The notes below the pieces were generated by a model. It did no database searches and was not told the DNA's origin. It was given only the letters and a program-made list of their open reading frames with translations. A stretch of DNA of 35,188 nucleotides. It comes from Pleurotus djamor (Eukaryota > Basidiomycota > Agaricomycetes > Agaricales > Pleurotaceae). This document shows, piece after piece, positions 9,050-19,605 of this stretch. Where the stretch lies: contig JAPEVF010000477.1 of assembly GCA_029747585.1 (NCBI GenBank), positions 1-35,188 on the forward strand, in the 5' to 3' direction. The stretch's first letter is position 1; each line of letters begins with the position of its first letter. The translations under genes were made by a program, and so were the position numbers.

Positions 9050-9717
9050 ATGCCCACCATTGTCTCTACGCGTCCCACAACCACGTCTGCGATGCCCCCT
9101 CCGCTCAGCCTCCTCGCCTCTCCGATCCAGCTTTTGGAGCCATCCACCTCTGCATGGGCAAGTCCAAGCCATCTGCTGCTCTGCAAACATAGTGCTGATT
9201 GTCCTCATTGTTTACAGAGAAATTCAACGACTCGGTTGCGCCGTGCGCCCCGGTGCGCGCCGCCTCGCAGACAGCTCTTCGCGTCGTGCAATCGCCCATG
9301 CTGCAGCGAGGACAGCTGCCCAATCACCCCATCACCTGTANTTGATGCGACAGACGGCCACCCTGGACCACTACCTTCTCGATGACGCTTGTGCTCTTGA
9401 CCCAGTGCCATCGACCCCGGGCCCCAGTGCGCCGTCGCCGTAGAGACATGTTACGCCCAGATCCCATTCGCTCACACAGCCGTCGCCCAACCACTCCAAT
9501 CCACGTCCCCACGATATTCGATTTTCCATCTCCCAGCGTCGACTCGCGTCCAACGACACCGACGCGTAATTTAACCCCTAACAACCAAATTCAGTTTCGT
9601 AACCTCATGCCTGTATTGATAGCCGACCCATTCGGCGACGATTCCTGCGGTTCCATACGCCCGCTTCGCAACGACACCACTCTTTCAGATGTGTCCAACG
9701 TTGACACGTCTTGAAGA
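9050..9717 (+). pseudogene. Frame-broken gene for a small membrane protein
   Basis: Protein-like sequence is spread over different frames with no usable intron between them. It opens at ATG 9050 (MPPPLSLLASPIQLLEPSTS). A one-base shift near 9165-9170 would lead into a hydrophobic helix and basic flank (NIVLIVLIVYREIQRLGCAV), followed by an Arg/Ala-rich region. Between about 9345 and 9440 the coding-like signal moves to a third frame, which ends convincingly at TGA 9715-9717 with a Pro/Ser/Thr-rich tail (FDFPSPSVDSRPTTPTRN, then MPVLIADPFGDDS). An N lies at 9341, and the only donor-acceptor pair near the second shift is about 17 bp apart, too short for an intron. Either the assembly has indels here or the gene is decaying. 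I do not recognise the family. Confidence 0.45.
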
Positions 9718-10149
9718 TCACGGTCTTCTCCCGTATTTCCTTACTCGCTTGCCCATCCATCCATCATCCATCTCTCGCTGTATTTTTCATCAGTAATTTT
9801 ATTATCTCAACGCCGTACGGACATTGATGTCTTTCGCATTTCGTACCACACCTGGTCCTCTGTATCTCTCCCCCCTTAATCAGCCCACATACCCTTTGCT
9901 TGATGCTCGCATGCAGTTACCCATCATTTCTGCCATTCTTACTTACTTCCATAATCGTCTCGTACATCCATCACGCTTTGCTTTGTCGTCATGTAGCTTC
10001 GTGCAGTATATAACTTATATACTGTAACATTAACAGTGCATTCTTGTCACCCATGCTTCTGCGGCCTTTGGGCCCCTCAGCCCCATTACAGCCTCCGTCC
10101 AACACCGACGTTCCCAGGTAATTCCATTCCACCGAGGTTCACACCGACC
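9718..10149. other. Intergenic: leader region of phosphoserine aminotransferase
   Basis: No supportable gene. It contains a small perfect palindrome with a TATA-like core (10004-10024) and the leader of the downstream gene. Confidence 0.5.
10004..10024. promoter_or_regulatory. 9-bp perfect inverted repeat containing TATATAA
   Basis: CAGTATATA (10004-10012) and TATATACTG (10016-10024) are exact reverse complements separated by 3 nt. The core TATATAA could act as a TATA box about 140 bp upstream of the start at 10150. Whether the palindrome itself is functional is unknown. Confidence 0.45.
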
Positions 10150-11435
10150 ATGACTCGCGTTATCAATTTCGGAGCTGGCCCTTCTGCGCTCCCCCATGCC
10201 GTCCTCGAAGAAGCTGCGAAGGGCTTGCTAAACTTCCATGGCACTGGCATTGGCATTGCGGAGATATCTCATCGATCCAAAGAATTTATGGGTTTCCTCA
10301 GCGATCTGGAATCGTTGATTCGCACCCAACTCGATATCCCACCTACGCACAGCGTTCTCTTCACGCAAGGTGGAGGATGCGGTCAATTCTCCGCCGTCGT
10401 GCTTAATATGTTGGCGAGACATCGTCTGCTCTACCCTGATCTGGCTGACGATCAGCGCTACTTGGACTATGTCATCACAGGATCCTGGAGTAAGAAGGCT
10501 GCCGAGGAAGCAAGGAGGCTTGGTGGTTGGACGGTCAACGTTGCTGTCGACGCTCGTCCATACTCCAAGGACGGTCGATCTTTCGATAACATCCCCGAGC
10601 AACAGAACTATTCGTTCTCACCCAACCCAGCGTTGATATACTACTGCGAGAACGAAACCGTCGACGGTGTGCAATTCTCACACGAAGCAGGATCGCCTAG
10701 TTCGTTCCCCTTCGATTCATTGCTCCAAAATGCCCAAGGCGCTCTACTCCCCTTGGTCGCCGATTACTCGTCGTCATTCATGTCAAGACCCATTCCCCAT
10801 CTGTCTGACCATGCCATCATCTATGCAGGGGCTCAGAAGAACATTGGCCCGGCGGGTTTAACAATCCTCATCGTTCGACAGGACTGCATCGTCGATGTCG
10901 ATGCTGCTGCGAAGTTGGGTGCGACCCCCGTACCTATCACCATGTCATACAAAACCCTGTACGACAACAAGAGTCTCTACAACACTCCTTCCGTCCTGCC
11001 CATTTATATCGCTGGGCTAGTGCTCAAGTTGATGAAGGAGAACGGTGGAGTCCAGTATTATGAGGCCGTTAACAAGCGTAAATCGGAGAAGGTTTACGCT
11101 GCCTTGAAAAGAGGCGAGGAGAAAGGTGTACTTCAATCCAAGGTTGGGGAAGGCAAAGGCCGTAGCTGGATGAACGCGGTTTTCGATGTTGTTGGTGGCA
11201 ACGATGCATTGGCTGGGTTTATTGCTGGCGCTGAAGCAAAAGGCCTGCATGCTTTGAAAGGCCATCGGTCTGTCGGAGGTTCGATGCTTTCTACGAAGTA
11301 TGAGTATCGATCACTAATTCTAATTTACTTCTAGGAGTGCGTGCATCCTTGTATAATGCCATAACGGAAGACCAAGTTGATCAGTTGGTTGCCTATATGG
11401 ATGAATACACCTCTACGCATTCAGAAGCGAAGTAA
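10150..11435 (+). CDS. SER1: Phosphoserine aminotransferase
   Basis: Two exons (10150-11278, 11335-11435) encode 409 residues, the expected size for class V aminotransferase SerC/Ser1. It converts 3-phosphohydroxypyruvate plus glutamate to phosphoserine in the cytosolic serine pathway. The N-terminus is diagnostic (VINFGAGPSALPHAVLEEA), followed by EISHRSKEF and FTQGGGCGQFSAV. The PLP lysine is K230 in YAGAQKNIGPAG, with a substrate-binding segment around YNTPSVLPIYI. The 56-bp intron near the 3' end joins GHRSVGG to VRASLYNAITEDQV. The start at 10150 was preferred over an upstream in-frame ATG at 10036 because conservation begins at MTRVINFGAGPS. A tRNA gene follows on the same strand. Confidence 0.97.
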
Positions 11436-11569
11436 ATTAAATGTAACCAAAAACCGTAGAATCTGAATTGTTATATTAGTATTATTCCTATCTGTGGATT
11501 GTGTACTTATATTCAACGATTCCTTCGCTTCGTAGCACTAGGCCATGAGGTCTTCTCGGGCATAGGGTG

Positions 11570-11612
11570 CTCTCCAAGACCAAGCCATACCTATAACTTG
11601 AAGCTTGGAGAG
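11570..11612. repeat. 9-bp inverted repeat
   Basis: CTCTCCAAG (11570-11578) and its exact complement CTTGGAGAG (11604-11612) are separated by 25 bp. They lie between the SER1 stop and the tRNA gene. It could be a transcript-end hairpin or chance. Confidence 0.4.
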
Positions 11613-11675
11613 GGAAGTCCTTATCACCACCGGTGGGTCGCCTTCATATTGTCATGCTGAAATGAGGGATACCAG

Positions 11676-11771
11676 GTCACTTTGCCGGAGTGGTTAACGG
11701 GATCGCCTGCTATTTCATAGCATGACAGCGGTTGCTCTTTGAGCGCGTGTGTTCGAATCGCACAGGTGACG
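11676..11771 (+). tRNA. tRNA-Ser(GCU) with a 14-nt intron
   Basis: The cloverleaf closes fully. The acceptor GTCACTT pairs with AGGTGAC, leaving G as discriminator. The D arm contains the A box TGGTTAACGGG. The anticodon stem ATCGC (11702-11706) pairs with GCGGT (11728-11732). The long variable arm GCTC/GAGC is typical of serine tRNAs, and the T arm GTGTG/CGCAC encloses TTCGAAT. The anticodon is GCT at 11709-11711, and a 14-nt intron (11713-11726) sits one base after it, the canonical eukaryotic position. It decodes AGC/AGU. Confidence 0.93.
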
Positions 11772-11772
11772 C

Positions 11773-11777
11773 TTTTT
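11773..11777 (+). terminator. RNA polymerase III T-run terminator
   Basis: Five consecutive T residues begin two bases after the mature tRNA-Ser 3' end. Confidence 0.75.
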
Positions 11778-11831
11778 GCCTCCTTACTTTGAACTCGGCA
11801 GGAATACAATAGATATCTATACTCTAGTACA

Positions 11832-13559
11832 TCACAGACGTCCTCGCCATGCTCTCCAGAGGTAAAGACATTCAAGAAGAGCGGCTAGAAGAGCCCCACA
11901 GCTAATCCAGAAGGTAGGACTCCAACATGCTGCTCCTCTGCATACACCACCATCGGGGCTGTGACGGGCAGAGATGTATGCGTAAAGGTAGGAAAATATG
12001 GGAGTACCGAGAAATGGTGCATAGGTGAGCGCCCCAAAGTTGCGACCCATACTTGTCACGCCCCAGATCGAGGAAACGATGCTAGGCCTAGGGTATGAGA
12101 GGAGTGAGACTGGAATGAATCAAGATGAGTGCGGGAATCTCTTACAATAGCGTGAATATTGAACCGTAAGCGATTCCAGTGCCGACGCTGTGGGCAGATG
12201 TCAGTTAGTGTCGTGAGGAGTTTATGAGGAGGGATGGTTGGACCTTAGCACCCATATAGATTCGGGGGAGTCAATGGCTAACGTCATGAATAGACAAGTG
12301 CAAAGAAGGAGCGCAGTGAAAAGTGTTACAAATGCGACCCGGCTGATGCGGTGGTGACTGGGTAAATTAGGAGAATTGGCTGTCAGTGCGTTATACGAAG
12401 CGATCGGGGAGACAAAGTCTGCCAACGGTCCAACCAATATTCTCGATATTGTATTGGAGAGAGAAAGGAGCCTGACTTGACGTGCAGCAAGGGCCTCGGC
12501 TGGATATTTGACATTGGATATAGGGTTGACGAGTGACAGAACGATGGTCCCAATATTCGATATGACCATTTCACACTGTAGGGACGTTTCAATGACACGC
12601 GACGTACATTCGAATGGAAGTGGATGTACTTACATATCCGAGACTTGTAAGACAGATCATAAACAGGACCCAGAAAAATGGATCGAGAAGTAAGTTGCGA
12701 AGGCTATTTTCACTTGGACGGCGGACGTTATCCGAGGATGGAAGAAGACTTGTCCGCTCGTCAGCTTCGGACGGAGTCGCGGCGACAGTAATCCGCGGGA
12801 CTCGGAGAGTGACAACTCCGCATAAATGGACGACACCTGCCGAAATAGCTAGAAAGCGAAGGTATTCCACAATTTGGAGACCCTCGGATGTTGTGAAGTA
12901 GCTTGAAGCGAGAAGGGAGAGGAATAGGGGGGAGAGACCAAATGCCGCAGTGCTCATGCCTGATGCGACGCCCGGATGATTCGGGAAGCATCGAGCTGCA
13001 GCAAATAGCAGCGAGAAATACCTAAACGTAGCAATTCAGCAGAAGTTTATATACCGAAAATGTAAACTTGCGAGAAGACGGTGCCGAGGCCAGCTATGAA
13101 GAAGTAGGTTGTGAGTTTGTAGAAGACGTAAGATGAGTTGGAACTGCTGAGGGGCGTGCTCAAGTTAGATAACTCGAATGAGAAGCAACCGAAGGCAGTC
13201 GAGAAGAGTACTGAAGCAATGAGCGAACAGACGGCAGGTCCATGATGGTCAATGACATGGCCAACGAAGACTGAGAACGGGTATTGACCAATCATGCCCC
13301 TGTAGATACTAAGTTGATAAAGTGATGGTTCTGTGTTTGATCCACACGCACGCGAGGACAATGGTAGTCAATTGGGGCTGGGTTAGTTGCAGGTGGGTCA
13401 CCAAGGCTGGCGAGAGGATCGGGAAAATGAATATTCCTCCTGCGAAAAGCCTAGGAGCGACACTATATCAAATGCTGACCAAGTTCATTTGTTCAGAGCT
13501 CACGCATTGATAATGATGAAGCAACATGTCACCGGCCGAGGAAGAGATGTAGTGTTCAT
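11832..13559 (-). CDS. MFS transporter, MCH1-like
   Basis: Seven exons in transcript order (13559-13504, 13450-13352, 13299-13072, 13021-12634, 12575-12244, 12187-12146, 12087-11832) encode 466 residues. Helix 1 reads CCFIIINALFAGGIFIFPIL, then helix 2 begins AGMIGQYPFSVFVG before DHHGP, which replaces the usual D-R-hG loop. Later helices include YFSLLFAAARCFPNHPG and SPLFLSLLASSYF. A hydrophilic central loop (residues about 195-235) is followed by the second half, with GYCEMVISNIGTIV, RILVGPLADF and SSIWGVTSMGRNFGAL. The order matches fungal MCH1/nodulin-like MFS carriers, whose substrates are mostly unknown. Intron 3 (13022-13071) begins GCAAGT and is a probable GC-AG intron. The start lies 257 bp from the divergent neighbour. 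Confidence 0.9.
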
Positions 13560-13816
13560 GGTGACCACTGTTGGAGGAAGCGCTTGCCTAATTTGGGCAA
13601 CAAAGATGAACTTGTAACCATGCACAAACAATTGCACTCAGCACGAACAAAGGTCGCGTCTCCACGCTATTAGTATATGGCACAATGGCCAGCCCGTCCT
13701 CATCTCTTCCGACCCTCTCTCGTCTGTCTCGGGTGGACAGACCTTTTCCATTTCTCTCCTCTCCATTTCTCTCTTCTCTGCGGCTGGCCCAACGCTCTTT
13801 TCTTATTCTTTAACTC

Positions 13817-14855
13817 ATGAACACGTTCTCGCCACTTTTTCTGAAATTCAGAACCGTTGTATTCTGTCAGTGCTCTGCTCGCGCGCTCTATCTCTCCATA
13901 CACGTGTCTGACTCGCATAAACGACACAACAGCATTTATAGCTTTTCTGAGTTTCATCTGGATAATATCGCTATCACTCGTGGTGTTCTTGCTATGGGAG
14001 GGGTCCGGAAAGACTGAGAGTGAGTGCAACTCATGCCTCTGATACGCCTTGATGGACACTGACATGATATCCGCAGGATCGTTCTTCATTCTGTTTTTAA
14101 TCATCAATGTCTTAACGATTATCATGTTACCAATCTTGTATGTCCCCCACTACCCTGCCGAGTTCGCCGCTGAACTCATTTTGTGATTATCGTCAAGGCT
14201 GTTACGCGAGTTTAGACCGTGGCTAGATGGTGCAAGGTTTATCTTTCTCCTAGTATGTCACATAGGTGGGTCACTGTAGCTACAGAGTTACGCGTATTCT
14301 AACCCAATCATCAGGGTCCGCTGCCACATTTGCGTTCTGGAGCCCCAGTATCGAATGTCCAACCAAAAGTAGGTTCAGCTTCTTTGCGTATTTCGTGCCC
14401 CTTGCCCATTCTCCTTCTCTAGCTCCTGACCAACAGGGCGTTTGTCAACTTCTCAACTTGTATATTTTGGTTGCCAGCTGGCTCATTCCGATATTATGTG
14501 GGTCTCTCATATCATTGCCCCCTCCCCTTGGCCCATCCTAATTCCTATCTCAGCGGTGGGCTACGTTGCCATTCTGTCCTACGCAGTAATCCGTCGTCGT
14601 CGCACTCTGCAGCAGGATTTTGACGCCGAATCCAACCCTCATCAAGATGAGAAGAACCCTCGCGATACAATTCGAAGCTTCCATGTCCCTCCTTTGGCCC
14701 TACCATCCCCGACACTGTATAGGGATTCCATGCAGAGATCTTCTATATCGCCCCCAAGTTCTGTATCAGATCCTCGCAAGTCTAGACAGAGCACCAGCGC
14801 AAGGAGTGCTGGAAGGTTATCCAAACGTCTACCTGATTTTTATTTTTCATACTGA
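13817..14855 (+). CDS. Multi-span membrane protein, family unknown
   Basis: Seven exons (13817-13865, 13933-14019, 14077-14137, 14198-14265, 14315-14368, 14423-14497, 14554-14855) join in frame and encode 231 residues. Four hydrophobic segments are visible: FIAFLSFIWIISLSLVVFLL, SFFILFLIINVLTIIMLPIL, a third around FIFLLVCHIGSAATFAFW, and a fourth from LLNLYILVASWLIPI through SVGYVAILSYAV. A paired-Cys loop (IECPTKTPDQQGVCQ) lies between the last two. The C-terminal 85 residues are a cytosolic Ser/Arg/Pro-rich tail. The layout resembles small fungal four-span proteins (MARVEL-like), but I cannot name the family. The exons are too short to stand out singly; the model rests on frame and hydrophobicity. 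Confidence 0.75.
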
Positions 14856-15225
14856 ANCCACACTTGTTTTTACCAATGGACTTGATGATACGCAACTGTA
14901 TAATATTTAACATACTTCTGTATAAACACCTGAGCTTGCTGTCTACTATGAACACGCCGCCCACTGCCCAGGGACGCATTGGAATCGTTGGCCTTGGTGA
15001 AGTCTAAAAATAATCCATCCCAGTCCCTGGCCACGTGAGAATATGTCATAGCCTCTAATTCACCTGGGCTTGCAACAGTTCCCTTTACCTTTACGAGTTT
15101 ACGCGTTACCCCCCGCGGCTGCCCGCTCGAAGACGGGCTTTCTCCTCCAATTCTCACCCTTTACCAGCTTCATCACTGGTACCACATCCTCACCTTCTGC
15201 TGTCGGTCATCATCTTGGAACGACC
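14856..15225. other. Intergenic leader of the IST1-TBC gene
   Basis: Nothing beyond a probable promoter and leader is seen. An N lies at 14857 just after the preceding stop codon. Confidence 0.5.
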
Positions 15226-18200
15226 ATGTCGCTAGACACCTGGGACGCAGCATCCGTCAAGGTATGCCTTGCGGGTTCTCGACCGATCCTTCGTGATATG
15301 CTGAATTGTATAGTCTTTTCTGCGTCTTACCAGTCAAAAGCTCGGCCAACTACAAGAACGGAACGATGCGCAAGGCAAAATAATGAGGAGGGACATTGCG
15401 ACGCTCTTGCAACAAGACAAGGTTGACCTTGCCAGAGCAAAGGCTCAGTCGCTGTTACAGCAGGACTCTGCGAGTGATACTCTGGAGGTCCTGGAGATGC
15501 ATACAGGTATGCTCTTAGAACATTTCAACCAGCTGGAACCCAAGTGCGTTAGTTCTCGGACTTTCGTTGTCGAAATATTGATTGATTCTCGTCATTTATA
15601 GTTCCTCAAGTCCCATCATCTCAGAAGCCGCGTCAACGATCATCTACGCTGCACCGCATGCTGGATCCAAGGGTACGATGCCATGTCACTACTGTGCAAA
15701 CCAGTGCTTATGGCTTTGTGACAGAACTGAGTACTCTTCGAGAAATGCTCATTCACAGGCTAGGGCCAGACTTCGCAAGGTCTGCTAGTGGGAATCTTGA
15801 CGGTTTAGTATCGCCACGCGTGCGTCCCACTGTCTTTGTCCTCTCGCCTGATGCTAATGTGTAGACCGTAGGTGATTGCTACCTTGTCTGCGCCTCCGTC
15901 TTCGGCAGAGAAGCTCGATGCCTATCTCGCGAATGTGGCCAAGGCATACGGCGTTGATTGGGAACCAGTGTTGTGTCGCCAAGACATGTAAGTCTCATAT
16001 CTACGTAGTGTATGCTTCTGACATTTTACCTCAGTGTTGGCCCCGTCTCAGAGATTCTCGACCCTCAGTTAACACCGGTTGTTGACCTTCCCAGACTACG
16101 CAAGCTGTGTTTGCATGGTCGGTACCTGTTTCTAAAGTTTAGTCCGTTCAACTCATCCTATCGCGGATAAGGCATACCTAGCGAACCTGTGTGGCTCCGC
16201 CCCCGATTGTGGAAGTCAGTTTGACCCCTTCTAAGTTCTTTGGACGCAAACTGAAATAGGAGTAGATTGTTTCTTGGGTTTCTGCCTGTTGTCAAATCTT
16301 CGTGGGCTTCTGAGCACCAAAAGTACCGAGAAAGCTACTACGTGAGTCAATTTCCCACTCTTCCCACCTGCAAATCCATATTTCGGCTTCTTAGGACTTA
16401 GTTCGCCGTCTGCTCCCTCCAATAGCACAGCTTCCGCCGCCATCGGAACCTCTGGTACCGACTGACTCTCTGCTGCTTGCCGTCCACAAACATATACGCA
16501 ATGTGTCGTATGGGCTATTCGTTGGTCTTGAGCTCGAACCTGAAGCTTACGAACAATCGCCCTTCAATCCTCACGCACCGGATGGGATCAAACTTGGCTG
16601 TGCGACGGCTCTGGATGCCCGTCTCCTTGAACTCCTTAAAATTCACAAGCCCCTCGCCTCCACTCCAAGTATACAGGTCGATACTGTTGGCGATGATACT
16701 CCGCATGGGCAGGATAGCCAAGTAAAAGGCCCGCCGCCCCAAGCAGTCGAAATTAACGGTGCCCACCCCTGTCACCTGTCTGCTCTTACCCGCTTGCTCT
16801 ATCTACACTGTACCATCAATCCTGGCACCCGATCGCCGTATGTGTCGTCTCTCCTCGTCCCGTTCTACTCTGTGATGTGTCAAGAAGTTGATCCCAGCGA
16901 TGTTCTTCATACCGAGGCCGACACATTCTGGCTGTTTGAAACTATGCTTAGCGAATTCTCAGAGCTTGAGGACGAGGAGACAGCTCAAGTCTGGACAAAG
17001 AAATTGAGCCAGAGACTTTTATGGGCCGACTCAGATCTTTGGGATTGTCTTGTAAGTCTTGCCGTCAGTATGTTATCGGATTAACTCAAGGCAGCCAAGC
17101 ATGACAAAGGGCTTGATCCTGCGCTTCCTCATTACTCATAGTAAGATGTCATTCGTTGCCATTGTCCAGTAACTGATCTCGATCCTAGTCGGTGGCTCGC
17201 TCCCCTCTTGACACACACATTGCCCTTCTCCGAATGCATCCTAGTCTGGGACGCTCTATTTACGTGTCTCATGAGAGATAAGCAAAGCATTCCAAAGATT
17301 GAATTTCTTCTGGATATATGCGTTTCGATGCTCATACGAATACGCGATTCACTCTTTCGGTCCGTCTTTGTCATCTCTTTGCGCATGCATTGACTGACTT
17401 GGCGTAGTCTAGGGAAACGCGGAAATCGACATCCTGGTCTATGGAACGATGAGACTGCCAATGTCCTCCTCCCTCCTCCTAAGGCATGGGGCGTGGAAGA
17501 TAGTTTTATGGAGGGCGTTACCCTTTTGCAGAACTATCCAGTCGAATCTATTGGAGGTGCCGAACGAATACTGCAGACTGCTGTGGAACTCTCTAAGAGA
17601 CGCATCGAGGAAGAGAAAGCCCAAAAACCTGGACTTACCCTCACAGAGCGTCTGAAGGTCACGATGTGGAAGGGATTCACCAACCAAGTTGCGTCTCCGT
17701 ATGGATCTCCGAATCGGTCTCCATCACCAGAGGAGCTGGAGCATAGTAGCACAGATGAAGATTCGTCTGACGACGGGAATGCTACGGAGAAGCCTGATGA
17801 CGTCGAGCAAGGTCCAGGATTCACGTCCCGTTTGGCTAATACAGTATGGAGGGGCATCACTAACCAGTCATCCATGGACGCCCCTCCTTCACCCCTCCCT
17901 CCACCATCACCATCTATTCAGACCTTACCATCGAAGCCACCTGTCCATGAGGAACATGAAGCACAGGATAAGAATAACGCAGATGCAGCGTCTTCTAGTT
18001 TCTGGAGATATGCCGAGAGGCTGAAGGACTCTGACACAGTGGCCACAATTTCGAAGGCCAGTAGTAATTGGAGAGCACGGAGCATTCTCTCTTCCTGGGG
18101 CTCCAGAAGTACGCCGAACAGCCCCATGCTGTCCGGTACTCTTGTATCCAGTCCTGATGTTGATAGCACACACGTCGCCTCCGCTACACGTCAGCCTACC

Positions 18201-19511
18201 TTCGATGACCAAGTTCGGCGAGGCTCCCTGCCGCCAGCGCCGTCTATTTATTCCCCACCTCCCCGTCCAGCCTTTTTCCGTCAACCTCGTGATAGCATGC
18301 TACCCCATTCCCGAAAGGAACCCCTCCTGTCGTTACCCAGTAGTCCCGAAAATACTGATTCGGAGCGAGGTTTCACCAGCAAGGCTCATAGCCTACAGGC
18401 GTCACTGTTGGCTTTGACGGGGGGTCACTCCAACGGTCACTCCAGCGACCACGCCCCTCGCAAATCTGGTCCTCGCCCCCTACTTCTCGCAACATCAACA
18501 GTTGTAACTTCTTCGCCTCGCATCTCAAGATCCGCCACCAACACGCCGGGTCCTGAACATCCCAGGGACCTGCGTCACCTTCACCGCGATTCTCAGTCGT
18601 CTATCTCGTCGTTTTCCTTGTCACCGAACGACTCGCTCAATAAGCCTCGTCGCTTCGACGGCAATGGCTGGGATTCAGACACGCTGAGCCGTGTGATCCC
18701 ACTCAATCGCAAATCAATATCACCATTAGCACCAGGGTCACGCCTCACGATCAATCGAGGCGCTCCCTCTGAGACATCATCTGCGTCCATTTCTGATATA
18801 GGTCACCACCTCGTTAGCCCAGCACTAGCTACTGGGGCGGTGACCGCGGATATCCACGGCTGGGCGCAGGTTGACTCACCATCTGTTACATCTCCTTCCG
18901 CACCCAAAACTCCAACGTCAGCACACGATATACATACCTACGACGAATCCGACTTACACATAACTGATTACGACCAAGATGCACCCATTCAGTTCGACCG
19001 GGCCTCTAGGAAAATGTCTCGAAGAAAAACCCCTCCAAACATCCACACGGACAACACCTCGGATTCGTCTTCAACGCCCGTCATCCCAAGGAGCGCTCGC
19101 ACTAAAACGCGACGTGGCGGACGACCGGGCAAGCTGCAACTGCAGCAAGAGAGAACTCAAAGCTATGATCAAAGAGGCCCTAGCCCCAACTCCCTTGCGG
19201 TTGAGTGGCCAAGTGGTCACGACCTGGCTTCTACCCCGAAGGCCAGTAGCTTTGACTCAGAAAGGTCCCCCGTATCGCCCCGATCTCAGAGGCGATTGCG
19301 CAAGGTTTCAGGCGATGGTGAACCTCGAATGCGCAAGTTGTCTGCTGAAATAGACTCTCGACCACGGAAAATCTCTGGTAGCTCCCGAGGACGGAAAACT
19401 TCAGGCGACTTGCCTCGCATGGAGAGAGACAGTGCTGCAGAGGAAGGTGACGATGAAGGATATGACGACCTTCTGAGTGCGTATGAGAGTGAGAGTGGTA
19501 TCAAAACCTGA
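15226..19511 (+). CDS. IST1 domain fused to a TBC domain, long disordered tail
   Basis: Twelve exons encode 1231 residues: 15226-15261, 15341-15543, 15602-15672, 15725-15819, 15872-15987, 16035-16117, 16172-16214, 16266-16341, 16395-17051, 17100-17140, 17189-17359, 17408-19511. Residues 1-174 are an IST1 domain (LQERNDAQGKIMRRDIATLL, AKAQSLLQQD, ASTIIYAAPH, LDAYLANVAKAYGVDW). IST1 binds ESCRT-III and Vps4 at endosomes. From about residue 193 a TBC domain begins: LRKLCLHGIPSEPVWLRPRLWK, then EADTFWLFE, GLDPALPHYSYRWLAPLL and CILVWDALF. Both catalytic fingers look degenerate: VHKHIRN (from 271) replaces IxxDxxR, and YVSSLLVP (from 390) replaces YxQG. The C-terminal 650 residues are Ser/Pro-rich and probably disordered, with two RLxxTxW[KR]G[FI]TNQ copies and four RKxS motifs near the end. 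It converges on PIG-H (94 bp between stops). That both domains sit in one mRNA is inferred from frame continuity. Confidence 0.85.
17649..17867 (+). repeat. Two copies of a 13-residue W-G-TNQ motif
   Basis: RLKVTMWKGFTNQ (17649-17687) and RLANTVWRGITNQ (17829-17867) are spaced 180 bp apart in the disordered tail of the IST1-TBC protein. Both could form short amphipathic helices; a membrane- or partner-binding role is only a guess. Confidence 0.75.
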
Positions 19512-19605
19512 TTGCACGTTTCGATTACTGAGTTACTGAGACATCCCATGCCTCAGGTGTAATATATTATATATATAGTGCGATATAATGGCCAGTCCCA
19601 TGCTG

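Noticed and set aside
11624..11875. Minus-strand open frame of 83 codons
   Set aside because: Most of it is the tRNA-Ser gene read backwards, plus the end of the MFS gene.
17052..17090. A 39-bp intron ending in TCAAG in IST1-TBC
   Set aside because: It also keeps frame, but the 48-bp alternative ending at 17099 gives a more natural length and the motif CLHDKGLDPALPHYS.
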